From: an uncultured Azospirillum sp.
GTDB taxonomy: Bacteria > Pseudomonadota > Alphaproteobacteria > Azospirillales > Azospirillaceae
Assembly (NCBI RefSeq): GCF_946480385.1
Contig: NZ_CAMLJP010000074.1
Span: forward strand, 1-33,329
Direction: 5' to 3'
Length of the DNA: 33,329 bases
In this document: piece by piece, positions 16,104-23,087 of the stretch
Numbering within the stretch: the stretch's first letter is position 1
Layout: every line of letters starts with the position of its first letter
Translations under genes and position numbers: made by a program
The notes under the pieces: model-generated
The model's input: the letters and a program-made list of their open reading frames with translations, nothing else
What the model was told of the DNA's origin: nothing
Databases searched by the model: none

Positions 16104-17051
16104 ATGAGCCTCGCCGTCGCCTTCCAGATGGACCCCATCGAGTCGATCAACATCGACACCGATTCCAGCTTCATGATGGCGCTGGAGGCGCAGAAGCGCG
16201 GCCATCGCCTGTATCACTACCACCCGCGCGACCTGATCCTGACCGGCAACCGCCTGACCGCCCGCGTGCGCGAGATGACGGTGGTGCGCCAGCGCGGCGC
16301 CCATTACACGCTGGGCGAGCCGGTGATGACCGACCTGTCGACGATGGACGTCATCCTGCTGCGGCAGGACCCGCCCTTCGACATGGCCTACATCACCTCC
16401 ACCCATCTGCTGGAGCATGTGCAGCCCAAGGTGCTGGTGGTCAACGATCCGGCCGAGGTGCGCAACGCGCCGGAAAAGCTGTTCATCACCAAGTTCCCCG
16501 ACCTGATGCCGCCGACGCTGATCACCAGCGACAAGCAGGCGATCCTCGACTTCCGGGCGGAGCACAAGGACATCATCGTCAAGCCGCTGTTCGGCAACGG
16601 CGGCGCCGGCGTCTTCCACCTGAAGCCGGACGACGAGAATCTCGGCTCGCTGCTGGAGATGTTCACCCAGCTCTACCGCGAGCCGGTGATCGTCCAGCGC
16701 TATCTGCCGGAAATCCGCAAGGGCGACAAGCGCATCATTCTGGTCGACGGCGAGCCGGTGGGTGCGGTCAGCCGCATGCCGCTGGAGGGCGAGGCCCGCG
16801 CCAACTTCCATGCCGGCGGCAGCGCCCAAAAGACCGAGTTGACCGCGCGCGAGCGCGAGATGTGCGCCGCCATCGGCCCGGTGCTGCGCGAGAAGGGTCT
16901 GGTCTTCGTCGGCATCGACGTGATCGGCGACTACATGACCGAGATCAACGTCACCTCCCCCACCGGCATCCAGGAGATCAACCGGCTGGACGGCGTGCAG
17001 ATCGAAGCCCTGCTTTGGGATGCCATCGAGCGGCGCCGCGCGGGCAAGTAA
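16104..17051 (+). CDS. gshB: glutathione synthetase
   Basis: Joins gamma-glutamylcysteine and glycine with ATP to make glutathione in the cytosol. It has 315 residues, the normal prokaryotic length. The start at 16104 follows GGAGA. ATP-grasp landmarks are [55 protein letters not shown] and [11 protein letters not shown]. SirB1-yraN-rsmI precede it, as in many alphaproteobacteria, where comM often follows; here comM lies about 6 kb further right. Its stop TAA is part of a GTAAGGATA motif, and a large hairpin follows. Confidence 0.97.
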   Translation: MSLAVAFQMDPIESINIDTDSSFMMALEAQKRGHRLYHYHPRDLILTGNRLTARVREMTVVRQRGAHYTLGEPVMTDLSTMDVILLRQDPPFDMAYITSTHLLEHVQPKVLVVNDPAEVRNAPEKLFITKFPDLMPPTLITSDKQAILDFRAEHKDIIVKPLFGNGGAGVFHLKPDDENLGSLLEMFTQLYREPVIVQRYLPEIRKGDKRIILVDGEPVGAVSRMPLEGEARANFHAGGSAQKTELTAREREMCAAIGPVLREKGLVFVGIDVIGDYMTEINVTSPTGIQEINRLDGVQIEALLWDAIERRRAGK

Positions 17052-17064
17052 GGATACGGCGCCA

Positions 17065-17121
17065 CCGGTTCAAACGAGCGGGCTGGACCGCGGAACAGGT
17101 CAGCCTGCCCGTTGGAACCGG
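17065..17121. terminator. long imperfect hairpin between convergent gshB and the LysR gene
   Basis: Two 21-base arms (17065-17085 and 17101-17121) match at 18 positions around a 15-base loop. The right arm includes the last codons of the LysR-type gene, whose stop is at 17100-17102. There is no strong T run. It probably limits read-through between the convergent genes and may affect the LysR mRNA end. Confidence 0.55.
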
Positions 17122-17969
17122 ACGAAGGCGTCACGGATTTGCCGGGCCAGTTCCGCCGCCGCCAGCGAGGGCGTGCGGACCGGCCGATGCAGCGTCACGG
17201 CGAAGGACGGCAGGTCGGGAAGGCCGCAGTCCGTCGGCAGGATTTCCAGATCGGGCGGCACGGTGAAGGCCAGCCAGGCCGAGACCGCGAGATCCATCCG
17301 CACGGTGGCGAAGGTGGCGTCGAGACCGCCATTCTCGAACATGCTGCGCCAGTCCCGCCCCTGCCGGCGCAACGCAGCCATCACCGCAGGCCGGAAAACG
17401 CAGGTTTCCACCACCAGCGACAACGGCAGCGGGGTCGCGGCATAGGCACTGCCGCCGCGCGCACCGACCCAGACCAGACGGTCGATCAACAGATGCTCGC
17501 CCTGTGCCGCCTCCACCGGCTCCTCGACCAGCGCAAGGTCGAGGTCGCCATCACCGATACGGCCCGCCAGTTCGGGGGACGATCCGCAGATCAGCGTCAG
17601 CTCGACCTTTGGAAAGGCGGCGGTGAAACTCCGCAGCATCGGGGCGATGCAGGGAGCGACAAGGTCATAGGGAACGCCGATCCGCACCGGCCCGTCGATT
17701 GCGCCGCCGGTGATGTCGGCCCAAATCTCATCATTCAGCGCCAGCAGGCGCCGGGATTTCCCCAGCAAACGCTCACCCAATGCGGTCGGGCGCAATCCAC
17801 CGCGGTCGCGGATGAACAGGGGACCGCCGGCGAGCGCTTCCAGCCGGGCGATCTGCTGGCTGACCGCCCCCTGCGTCAGGTTCAGGTTCTGGGCCGCCGC
17901 CGTCATGCTGGCGTGGTCGGCGACCGCGGCGAAGCTGCGCAGCAGGGTGGTGTCGAGGTTCCTGGGCAT
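17100..17969 (-). CDS. LysR-family transcriptional regulator
   Basis: A 289-residue regulator with an N-terminal winged helix-turn-helix (LLRSFAAVADHASMTAAAQNLNLTQGAVSQQIARLEA) and a C-terminal effector domain beginning near GPVRIGVPYDLVAPCIAPML. The ATG at 17969 fits the family start; an ATG at 17999 would add ten residues. It diverges from a small cupin gene, and a palindrome lies between them, the normal arrangement for a LysR regulator controlling its neighbour. The ligand is unknown. Confidence 0.92.
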   Translation of the reverse strand: MPRNLDTTLLRSFAAVADHASMTAAAQNLNLTQGAVSQQIARLEALAGGPLFIRDRGGLRPTALGERLLGKSRRLLALNDEIWADITGGAIDGPVRIGVPYDLVAPCIAPMLRSFTAAFPKVELTLICGSSPELAGRIGDGDLDLALVEEPVEAAQGEHLLIDRLVWVGARGGSAYAATPLPLSLVVETCVFRPAVMAALRRQGRDWRSMFENGGLDATFATVRMDLAVSAWLAFTVPPDLEILPTDCGLPDLPSFAVTLHRPVRTPSLAAAELARQIRDAFVRFQRAG

Positions 17970-17985
17970 CGCGGCATTATGGATG

Positions 17986-18011
17986 CTAATACTTACCATC
18001 TCCACTATTAG
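17986..18011. promoter_or_regulatory. probable LysR-type operator in the divergent promoter region
   Basis: CTAATA-N14-TATTAG is an inverted repeat in an A+T-richer patch between the LysR gene and the cupin gene. It contains the T-N11-A type symmetry expected for this family. Binding by the neighbouring regulator is inference. Confidence 0.5.
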
Positions 18012-18077
18012 TTTTCGCAAAGCCCGGTTCAGCGTTACTCCGGTTCCATCAGCACCACGACCGGAGAAGCCGTTCCG

Positions 18078-18446
18078 ATGATCCCTGCCGTCAACATCGA
18101 CGCCGCGCTCGACGCACTCACAGATCATTGGTCGCCCAAGGTGATTGCCCGGGTGAACGACCAGTATGTGAAGGTCGCCAAGCTGAAGGGCGAGTTCGTC
18201 TGGCACCGCCACGATGACGAGGACGAACTGTTCCAGGTCATCCGTGGCCGGTTGCGCATCCAATTCGAGGATGGCAGCGAGACGCTGCTGTCACCCGGCG
18301 AACTGTGTGTGATCCCGCGTGGGGTGATGCACAATCCGGTCGCCGACGAGGAGTGCTGTATTCTGCTGATCGAAACGGTGACGACGAAGCACACCGGCGA
18401 TGTCGAGACGCCGATGACCCGCTCGATCGCCCAACAGCTGGCCTAG
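18078..18446 (+). CDS. small cupin-domain protein
   Basis: A 122-residue single-domain cupin. The metal-binding motif 1 reads [20 protein letters not shown] (His-x-His and Glu ligands) and motif 2 [15 protein letters not shown] supplies the last His. The N-terminal [22 protein letters not shown] is typical of small cupins of unknown substrate; many are isomerases, dioxygenase-like or sensor proteins. It has no signal peptide. It is transcribed divergently from, and probably controlled by, the LysR regulator. Confidence 0.9.
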   Translation: MIPAVNIDAALDALTDHWSPKVIARVNDQYVKVAKLKGEFVWHRHDDEDELFQVIRGRLRIQFEDGSETLLSPGELCVIPRGVMHNPVADEECCILLIETVTTKHTGDVETPMTRSIAQQLA

Positions 18447-18477
18447 GAAAACGGGCGCGGCTGCGGCGCGCCGCGCC

Positions 18478-18506
18478 TTGACCGGCGGACTTCGGGGGGC
18501 GATAAC
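18478..18506 (+). promoter_or_regulatory. sigma-70-type promoter for trpS
   Basis: TTGACC, 17 bp, GATAAC: good matches with ideal spacing, about 35 bases before the trpS GTG. This suggests trpS is transcribed independently of the cupin gene. Confidence 0.6.
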
Positions 18507-18540
18507 TGCCGCCTCCCAGAGTTTTCGAGCGAGACCACCC

Positions 18541-19539
18541 GTGAACCGCATTTTCTCCGGCATGCAGCCGACCCGGCAGCTTCACCTCGGCAACTATCTG
18601 GGGGCGCTGCGCAACTGGGTGGAACTGCAGAACAGCTACGAGTGCATCTTCTGCGTCGTCGACCTGCACGCGCTGACCATCGACCAAGACCCGGAGGTCC
18701 TGCGCAACAACATCCGCGAGGTCGCCGCGGCCTACATCGCCGCCGGCATCGACCCGGACAAGAACATCCTGTTCAACCAGTCGGTCGTCTCCGGCCATGC
18801 CGAGCTGAGCTGGATCCTGTCCTGCCACACGCCGCTGGGCTGGCTGAACCGCATGACGCAGTTCAAGGAAAAGGCCGGCAAGCAGAAGGACATGGCCAAT
18901 CTGGGCCTGTATGCCTACCCGACGCTGATGGCCGCCGACATCCTGCTCTACAAGGCGACCCATGTGCCGGTGGGCGAGGACCAGAAGCAGCATCTGGAAC
19001 TGGCGCGCGACATCGCCGGCGCCTTCAACCGCCGCTATGAGACCGAGTTCTTCCCGCTGCCCGAGCCGCAGATCCTGGGCGAGGCGACGCGGGTGATGAG
19101 CCTGCGCGACGGCAAGAAGAAGATGTCGAAGTCGGACGAGTCCGAATATTCGCGCATCAACATGACCGACGACGCCGACACCATCGCGCAGAAGATCCGC
19201 AAGGCGAAGACCGATCCGGAACCCCTGCCGGAAACCGTGACCGAGCTGGAGGCCCGTGCGGAAGCCGACAACCTCGTCACCATCTATGGCGCGCTGGCCA
19301 GCCAGTCGCGCGAGCAGGTGCTGGCGCAGTTCGCGGGTGCCCAGTTCTCCGACTTCAAGAAGTCGCTGGTCGACCTGTCGGTGGACAAGCTGGCGCCGAT
19401 CACCACCCGCATGAAGGAGCTGCTGGCCGACAAGGCGGAGATCGACCGGCTGCTGAAGAAGGGCGGCGAGCGTGCCGCCGCCATCGCGGAGAAGAACCTG
19501 AACGACGTGAAGGACATCATCGGCCTGCTGCGGCCGTAA
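18541..19539 (+). CDS. trpS: tryptophanyl-tRNA synthetase
   Basis: Charges tRNA-Trp with tryptophan. The start is the GTG at 18541 (GAGCGAGA upstream), giving 332 residues, normal for the bacterial enzyme. Class I motifs are HLGN at 15-18 (HIGH-like, in [17 protein letters not shown]) and KMSKS at 194-198 (in [11 protein letters not shown]). Other family segments are [10 protein letters not shown] and [29 protein letters not shown] (read in two overlapping parts). The upstream in-frame extension to 18478 overlaps the promoter and is not part of the protein. The TAA stop lies inside a GTAAGGAT motif. Confidence 0.97.
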   Translation: MNRIFSGMQPTRQLHLGNYLGALRNWVELQNSYECIFCVVDLHALTIDQDPEVLRNNIREVAAAYIAAGIDPDKNILFNQSVVSGHAELSWILSCHTPLGWLNRMTQFKEKAGKQKDMANLGLYAYPTLMAADILLYKATHVPVGEDQKQHLELARDIAGAFNRRYETEFFPLPEPQILGEATRVMSLRDGKKKMSKSDESEYSRINMTDDADTIAQKIRKAKTDPEPLPETVTELEARAEADNLVTIYGALASQSREQVLAQFAGAQFSDFKKSLVDLSVDKLAPITTRMKELLADKAEIDRLLKKGGERAAAIAEKNLNDVKDIIGLLRP

Positions 19540-19557
19540 GGATGTGACTGTAAGGAT
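19536..19557 (+). repeat. tandem GTAAGGAT motif (representative of a dispersed set)
   Basis: Two copies, 19536-19543 and 19550-19557, between trpS and the next gene. Other copies: plus strand 1971-1978, 4921-4928, 12641-12648, 17048-17055 and 29863-29870 (the last inside a gene); minus strand 4787-4794 and 30748-30755. Most continue as GTAAGGATA or GTAAGGATG. At gshB and trpS the TAA is the stop codon; at the HisM-like permease and USP genes a copy directly follows a TAA. The first six bases after G resemble a Shine-Dalgarno sequence (TAAGGA). Confidence 0.6.
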
Positions 19558-19566
19558 GCCTTGCCC

Positions 19567-20223
19567 GTGAAGGCTCCCATCCTGCTCACCGGCTTCGCGC
19601 CGTTCGGGACCCTCCCGGACGGCGAGCCGGCCCGAGAGTCAGACCATCCCTGGACGGCCGATCCGACCGCCCTGCTGATGGATCGGCTGGCGGCGGAGCC
19701 GGGGATCGTCACCGCTACCCTGCCCCCTCTCTATGACGTCTGCGGCGAGGCCTTCGCCGAGCTGCTGGCGGAACACCGGCCGCTGGCGGCGCTCGGCTTC
19801 GCCTACCTCGAGTCGAGCGATTACATCCGGCTGGAACGGCTGGCCTGGAACCGCGACGAAAGCCCGCTGCCGGATGCGGCCGGCACGGTGCGGGACCATG
19901 CCGACATCGTGCCTGACGGGCCGACCGCCTATGGCAGCACCCTGCCGGTGCCGCGGGTGATGCGGGAACTGTCGATGGCCGGGCTGCCGGTGACCTTCGG
20001 CGATTTCTCCGGCGGCTTCCTCGGCAACCATCTGTTCTACCGGGCGCGCCACATCATCGAGTGCGCCGACCTGGATATCCCCTACGGCTTCTTCCACATG
20101 CCGCCGCTGCCCGAACGGGCCAAGGAGTTGCGGCGGTTCGGCGGTCTGGCGCTGGAGCGGCAGGAGCTGGCGGTGCGCACGCTGGTGGGAATGCTGCGCA
20201 CGGCGCTGAACGGGATCGCTTAG
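19567..20223 (+). CDS. pyroglutamyl-peptidase I homologue lacking the catalytic Cys
   Basis: Clearly of peptidase family C15, which removes N-terminal pyroglutamate. It has 218 residues (usual about 215) and the start motif ILLTGFAPFG. The catalytic Glu is Glu90 in LERLAWN and the His is His177 in GFFHMPPLPE. The position of the nucleophilic Cys, normally AGTFVCNHLFY, here reads SGGFLGNHLFY, putting Gly at 153. The spacings Glu-63-Gly-24-His equal those of Glu81, Cys144 and His168 in the B. amyloliquefaciens enzyme, so the alignment is secure. The protein is expected to be inactive as a cysteine peptidase. AAGGA ten bases upstream supports the GTG start; a TTG at 19561 is possible. It follows trpS closely. 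Confidence 0.88.
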   Translation: MKAPILLTGFAPFGTLPDGEPARESDHPWTADPTALLMDRLAAEPGIVTATLPPLYDVCGEAFAELLAEHRPLAALGFAYLESSDYIRLERLAWNRDESPLPDAAGTVRDHADIVPDGPTAYGSTLPVPRVMRELSMAGLPVTFGDFSGGFLGNHLFYRARHIIECADLDIPYGFFHMPPLPERAKELRRFGGLALERQELAVRTLVGMLRTALNGIA

Positions 20224-20247
20224 CTACAAAAATCAGGGCTGCGAAAA

Positions 20248-20622
20248 TCAGGCTGTCTTGGCGGCGCGGCGCTGCTCGGGCGGGTTCACGATGGCGCGCA
20301 GCGCGTCCAGGAACTCACGACCCTTGTCGGTCAGGGTGACGATCTTGCGGCGGCGCTCGCGCGGGTCTTCCTGCGCCTGCACCAGATCGAGGCCGGCCTT
20401 GCCGAAGCTGTGCCAGCGGCTGAGCGCCGCGACGTTGCGCGACGCGGAGGATTGGGCGATACCCAGGCGTTCCGCCAGTTCGCCGATGGAGATGCCTTCG
20501 CTCTGCGCGATGGTCATGAAACTCAGCGCATACTGGATGGGCAGATCGGGGTCGAGCTTGCGGAACGCCTCAAGCACCTGGACGACGGTAAGGACCTCGT
20601 CATGACGAACGCGGGCCGGCAT
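20248..20622 (-). CDS. MarR-family transcriptional regulator
   Basis: A 124-residue winged-helix regulator. The helix-turn-helix is GISIGELAERLGIAQSSASRNVAALSRW, and the wing and following helix are EDPRERRRKIVTLTDKGREFLDAL, the conserved MarR pattern. It is shorter than typical MarR proteins (about 140-150), mainly at the N-terminus. It ends 25 bases from the convergent C15-like gene and follows a run of tiny leftward ORFs, with a gap of 27 bases. The target is unknown. Confidence 0.9.
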   Translation of the reverse strand: MPARVRHDEVLTVVQVLEAFRKLDPDLPIQYALSFMTIAQSEGISIGELAERLGIAQSSASRNVAALSRWHSFGKAGLDLVQAQEDPRERRRKIVTLTDKGREFLDALRAIVNPPEQRRAAKTA

Positions 20623-20648
20623 TCAGCAGGTCTCCGCGGCGCCGCGCG

Positions 20649-20825
20649 CTATGCAGCGCGGGAGGGTGGTCCCCAACGGGCCGGTGTGTAGATGATGTTC
20701 AGGCGTCCAAGCCATAGGATGACTTCCCCGTTTTCACGCCGCAGGTCGAATGACCCGGCCGGCGATGCCCAGCGGGCGTGTTCAACGAAGAGACGGTGAC
20801 CGCAAAAACCCAGAAAGACACACAT
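20649..20825 (-). CDS. small hypothetical protein (58 residues)
   Basis: The ATG at 20825 is preceded by GAGAGGATCCC, a good ribosome-binding site. The product starts MCVFLGFCGHRLFVEH and contains GEVILWLGRLNIIYTP. Composition is protein-like rather than shadow-like. No family is recognised. Its start overlaps the end of the preceding tiny ORF, suggesting coupling. A longer reading to 20891 lacks a ribosome-binding site. Confidence 0.45.
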   Translation of the reverse strand: MCVFLGFCGHRLFVEHARWASPAGSFDLRRENGEVILWLGRLNIIYTPARWGPPSRAA

Positions 20826-20967
20826 GGGATCCTCTCGATATCCGGAATTCACGTTCGAAGGGTGTGGGAAGAAGGCGGGCCGGCTGGGCATGATTGGCGG
20901 CCATATGGGCGGTGACGGCCGGATCGCCCGATCGGCGAGTCCAGGCGGTGGTTACGATGGCTTTCAT
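20782..20967 (-). CDS. small hypothetical protein (61 residues)
   Basis: The ATG at 20967 has CTGGAGAG nearby. The product starts MKAIVTTAWTRRSGDP and is rich in Arg, Ser and Pro towards the end. No family is recognised. It could be a leader peptide or just leader RNA for the next ORF, which starts inside it. Confidence 0.35.
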   Translation of the reverse strand: MKAIVTTAWTRRSGDPAVTAHMAANHAQPARLLPTPFEREFRISRGSHVCLSGFLRSPSLR

Positions 20968-21015
20968 CGATACTCTCCAGGGGTTGAGTGATGCCGGCGT
21001 GAGAGGCCGGCGGAT

Positions 21016-21040
21016 CCGGTATCGCCGGTCAGCGATACGG
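21016..21040. terminator. small hairpin at the end of the 74-residue ORF
   Basis: GTATCGC and GCGATAC pair around a six-base loop, extended by CC/GG with a bulge. It overlaps the 3' end of the leftward ORF ending at 21029. There is no T run, so it may be a processing or attenuation hairpin. Confidence 0.3.
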
Positions 21041-21253
21041 TTGCAAGGTCAAAAATGTCCGCGCGTCCGATAGGTTCCGATCGCGGATGTGAAAAGGCGG
21101 AAGACGACTGCCGAGCGGAGGCTCTTCTCCATCCGACAGTTCCCCGTCCGCCAGTCCGATGTCGCGCCGCAGGTGGTCGCACAATCGGCCCGGTCCGGAG
21201 GATGCCCCGGAATCGAGCCAGCGGCTCCGCATCGCCGTCCACAAGGTCGGCAT
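21029..21253 (-). CDS. small protein, weakly DUF1127-like (74 residues)
   Basis: The ATG at 21253 is preceded by AGGAGCAGATC, a textbook ribosome-binding site, with a promoter-like sequence further upstream. The middle reads RLCDHLRRDIGLADGEL, resembling the 'L..heLrDIGlsR.di' core of the DUF1127 family of small Arg-rich proteins, which in alphaproteobacteria often respond to stress or phosphate. The C-terminal 35 residues do not resemble that family. It is first in the tiny-ORF cluster. Family membership is tentative. Confidence 0.5.
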   Translation of the reverse strand: MPTLWTAMRSRWLDSGASSGPGRLCDHLRRDIGLADGELSDGEEPPLGSRLPPFHIRDRNLSDARTFLTLQPYR

Positions 21254-21561
21254 GATCTGCTCCTGAGAAAGAGAGGCTCCGTCTGCCGGGCCTCTAGAAG
21301 CGAAATAATTCCGCGTGCGGATGTGTTCCGTCAACCCGTCCGTCCGGCGATGGCGTGATCTTTGCCGCACGCCTGTTGCAAGTCTGCATCACTCACCGGC
21401 CGTTTTGCCGCCGCTCGGCAGGACGCCGGGCGCCTCTGGACAAGCGAAGGTCGCTCGGTCAAACACAAAGCCGCCGCCCCAAGCCGTCTGCGGTACTCCA
21501 TCCATCAGGTCCAGGTCGTCCATCCGTGTCCATCCTCCCCTCTCCCGCATGGCCGACAGCG
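21254..21561. other. 308-base divergent region before the exported hydrolase
   Basis: It holds the leftward promoter of the tiny-ORF cluster. Rightward, the hydrolase frame is open from 21355, but the first 57 codons read like non-coding sequence. No second gene is supported. Confidence 0.45.
21305..21334 (-). promoter_or_regulatory. sigma-70-type promoter for the tiny-ORF cluster
   Basis: On the minus strand TTGACG (21334-21329) is followed after 18 bp by AATTAT (21310-21305), in a locally A+T-rich patch about 50 bases before the ATG at 21253. Confidence 0.5.
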
Positions 21562-23064
21562 GTGCGCTCCACCCGCAAGCTGCGGGCTGCGCTCGCGGCG
21601 GCTGCCGTGGTGATGGGAATGCTGTGGGTCCCGCCCGCGGCGGCGGAGGCGCGCTTCACCCCTGGCCCCTGCTGGTTCACCGTCCCCGACGGCGAAGCGG
21701 CGCTGTGCGGGACGGTGGCGGTGCCGGAACGGCGCGACCGCGCCAACAGCCGCAGCCTGCGCCTGCCGGTCGCCGTGCTGCTCAGCACCGCGCGCCAGCC
21801 CGACCCCGACCCGGTGCTGTTTCTGGAGGGCGGCCCCGGCGCCTCCCCCTTCGGCAGCGGCGAGGCGACGGAGGAGCGGATGGAGGTGTGGTGGGAGCTG
21901 TCGGCCCCCTTCCGCCGCACCCGCAACCTGATCCTGTTCGATCCGCGCGGCGTCGGCCGGGCGGAGCCGGACACCGATTGCCCGGAGCTGGACGCCGTCG
22001 GCGTCACCCGTGGCACCCGCCCGCAGACGCGCGAGCAGCGGGCCGCGGAGGAACGGTCCGCGATCAGCGCCTGTGCCGCGCGGCTGCAGGCGGCCGGACT
22101 GGATGCCACCCAATTCTCCACCCCCGTCGCGGCGGAGGATGCCCTGGACATCGCCACCGCGCTGGGCGCCCAGCGCGTGAACCTGTTCGCGGTGTCCTAC
22201 GGCACGCGCGTCGGGCTGGAGATCCTGCGGCGGCAGGGCGGCCGTGTCCGCACCGCCGTGTTCGACAGCATCTATCCGCCCGATGTCAACGCGCAGGAGG
22301 AGACGGCCGGGCTGGCCCAGCGCGCCTACCGCCGGCTGTTCGACGACTGCGCCGCCAACCGGAGCTGCCGCTCCGCCTTTCCCGACCTGGAGAAGCGCTT
22401 CCTCTCCCTGGTCGAACGGCTGGACCGCAACCCCGTCGACATCGTCGTCGGCGATCATGAGACGCGCCGTGCCCTGCGGCTGACCGGCGGAGCGATCATC
22501 GCCGCCGGGCTGGAAGCGATGGCGGTCAGCGAAGCGGTGCCGGCCTTGCCGATCATGCTCGACCGCGCCATCCGCGGCCAATACGCCACGCTGGCCGAAT
22601 GGGCGCCGACCAACTGGCTGGGCGACCCGGAGGTCGCCGACGGGCTGGCCTTTTCCGTCGAGTGCCGTGAGTCGGTCAACACCGCCGACCCGCAGAAGCG
22701 CGCCGACAACGCCCGCCGCTATGCCCCCTACGGGCTTGTCGCCGCCGACGATCCGGGCCGGCGCGTCTGCCGTCTCTGGCCCGCCGGCCACCAGGAACCG
22801 GCCGAGCGCCTGCCGGTCGCCAGCCCGGTGCCGGTGCTGCTGCTGTCCGGCGCCTACGACCCCGTCACCCCGCCGGACTGGGGCGACCGTGCCGCCGCCA
22901 CCCTGCCGAAGAGCCGCCATCTGGTCTTCCGCGCCGCCAGCCACATCGTGACCTCCAGCGAGGATTGCGCCATGGCCGCCGCCGTGACCTTCGTGGAGCA
23001 GGAGTCGGTGCCGGCGACCGTCTGTCCGGGGGCGGGCAAGCCGCCAGTGTTCGAGGGGCCGTGA
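21562..23064 (+). CDS. exported alpha/beta hydrolase, TAP-like / prolyl-aminopeptidase-related
   Basis: A serine hydrolase with the layout of tripeptidyl-aminopeptidase-like enzymes. The GTG at 21562 gives 500 residues beginning with a clear signal peptide (VRSTRKLRAALAAAAVVMG, ending PPAAAEA). A GTG at 21526 is an alternative; neither has a good ribosome-binding site. Landmarks are the oxyanion segment FLEGGPGASPFG, ILFDPRGVGRAEPD, the nucleophile elbow LFAVSYGTRVGLE (Ser in A-V-S-Y-G, where relatives usually have G-x-S-Y-G), the acid in LLLSGAYDPVTPP and the base in RAASHIVTSS. Several paired cysteines (CWF...LCG, DCAANRSC) suggest disulfides in the periplasm. It probably acts on peptides or esters. 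It converges with comM. Confidence 0.88.
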   Translation: MRSTRKLRAALAAAAVVMGMLWVPPAAAEARFTPGPCWFTVPDGEAALCGTVAVPERRDRANSRSLRLPVAVLLSTARQPDPDPVLFLEGGPGASPFGSGEATEERMEVWWELSAPFRRTRNLILFDPRGVGRAEPDTDCPELDAVGVTRGTRPQTREQRAAEERSAISACAARLQAAGLDATQFSTPVAAEDALDIATALGAQRVNLFAVSYGTRVGLEILRRQGGRVRTAVFDSIYPPDVNAQEETAGLAQRAYRRLFDDCAANRSCRSAFPDLEKRFLSLVERLDRNPVDIVVGDHETRRALRLTGGAIIAAGLEAMAVSEAVPALPIMLDRAIRGQYATLAEWAPTNWLGDPEVADGLAFSVECRESVNTADPQKRADNARRYAPYGLVAADDPGRRVCRLWPAGHQEPAERLPVASPVPVLLLSGAYDPVTPPDWGDRAAATLPKSRHLVFRAASHIVTSSEDCAMAAAVTFVEQESVPATVCPGAGKPPVFEGP

Positions 23065-23087
23065 AGGCGTCGCCTCCGGGTGCCCCC

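Noticed and set aside
17061..17080. GGTTCAAAC resembling a tRNA T-loop
   Set aside because: No acceptor or anticodon stem fits around it; it is one arm of the gshB/LysR hairpin.
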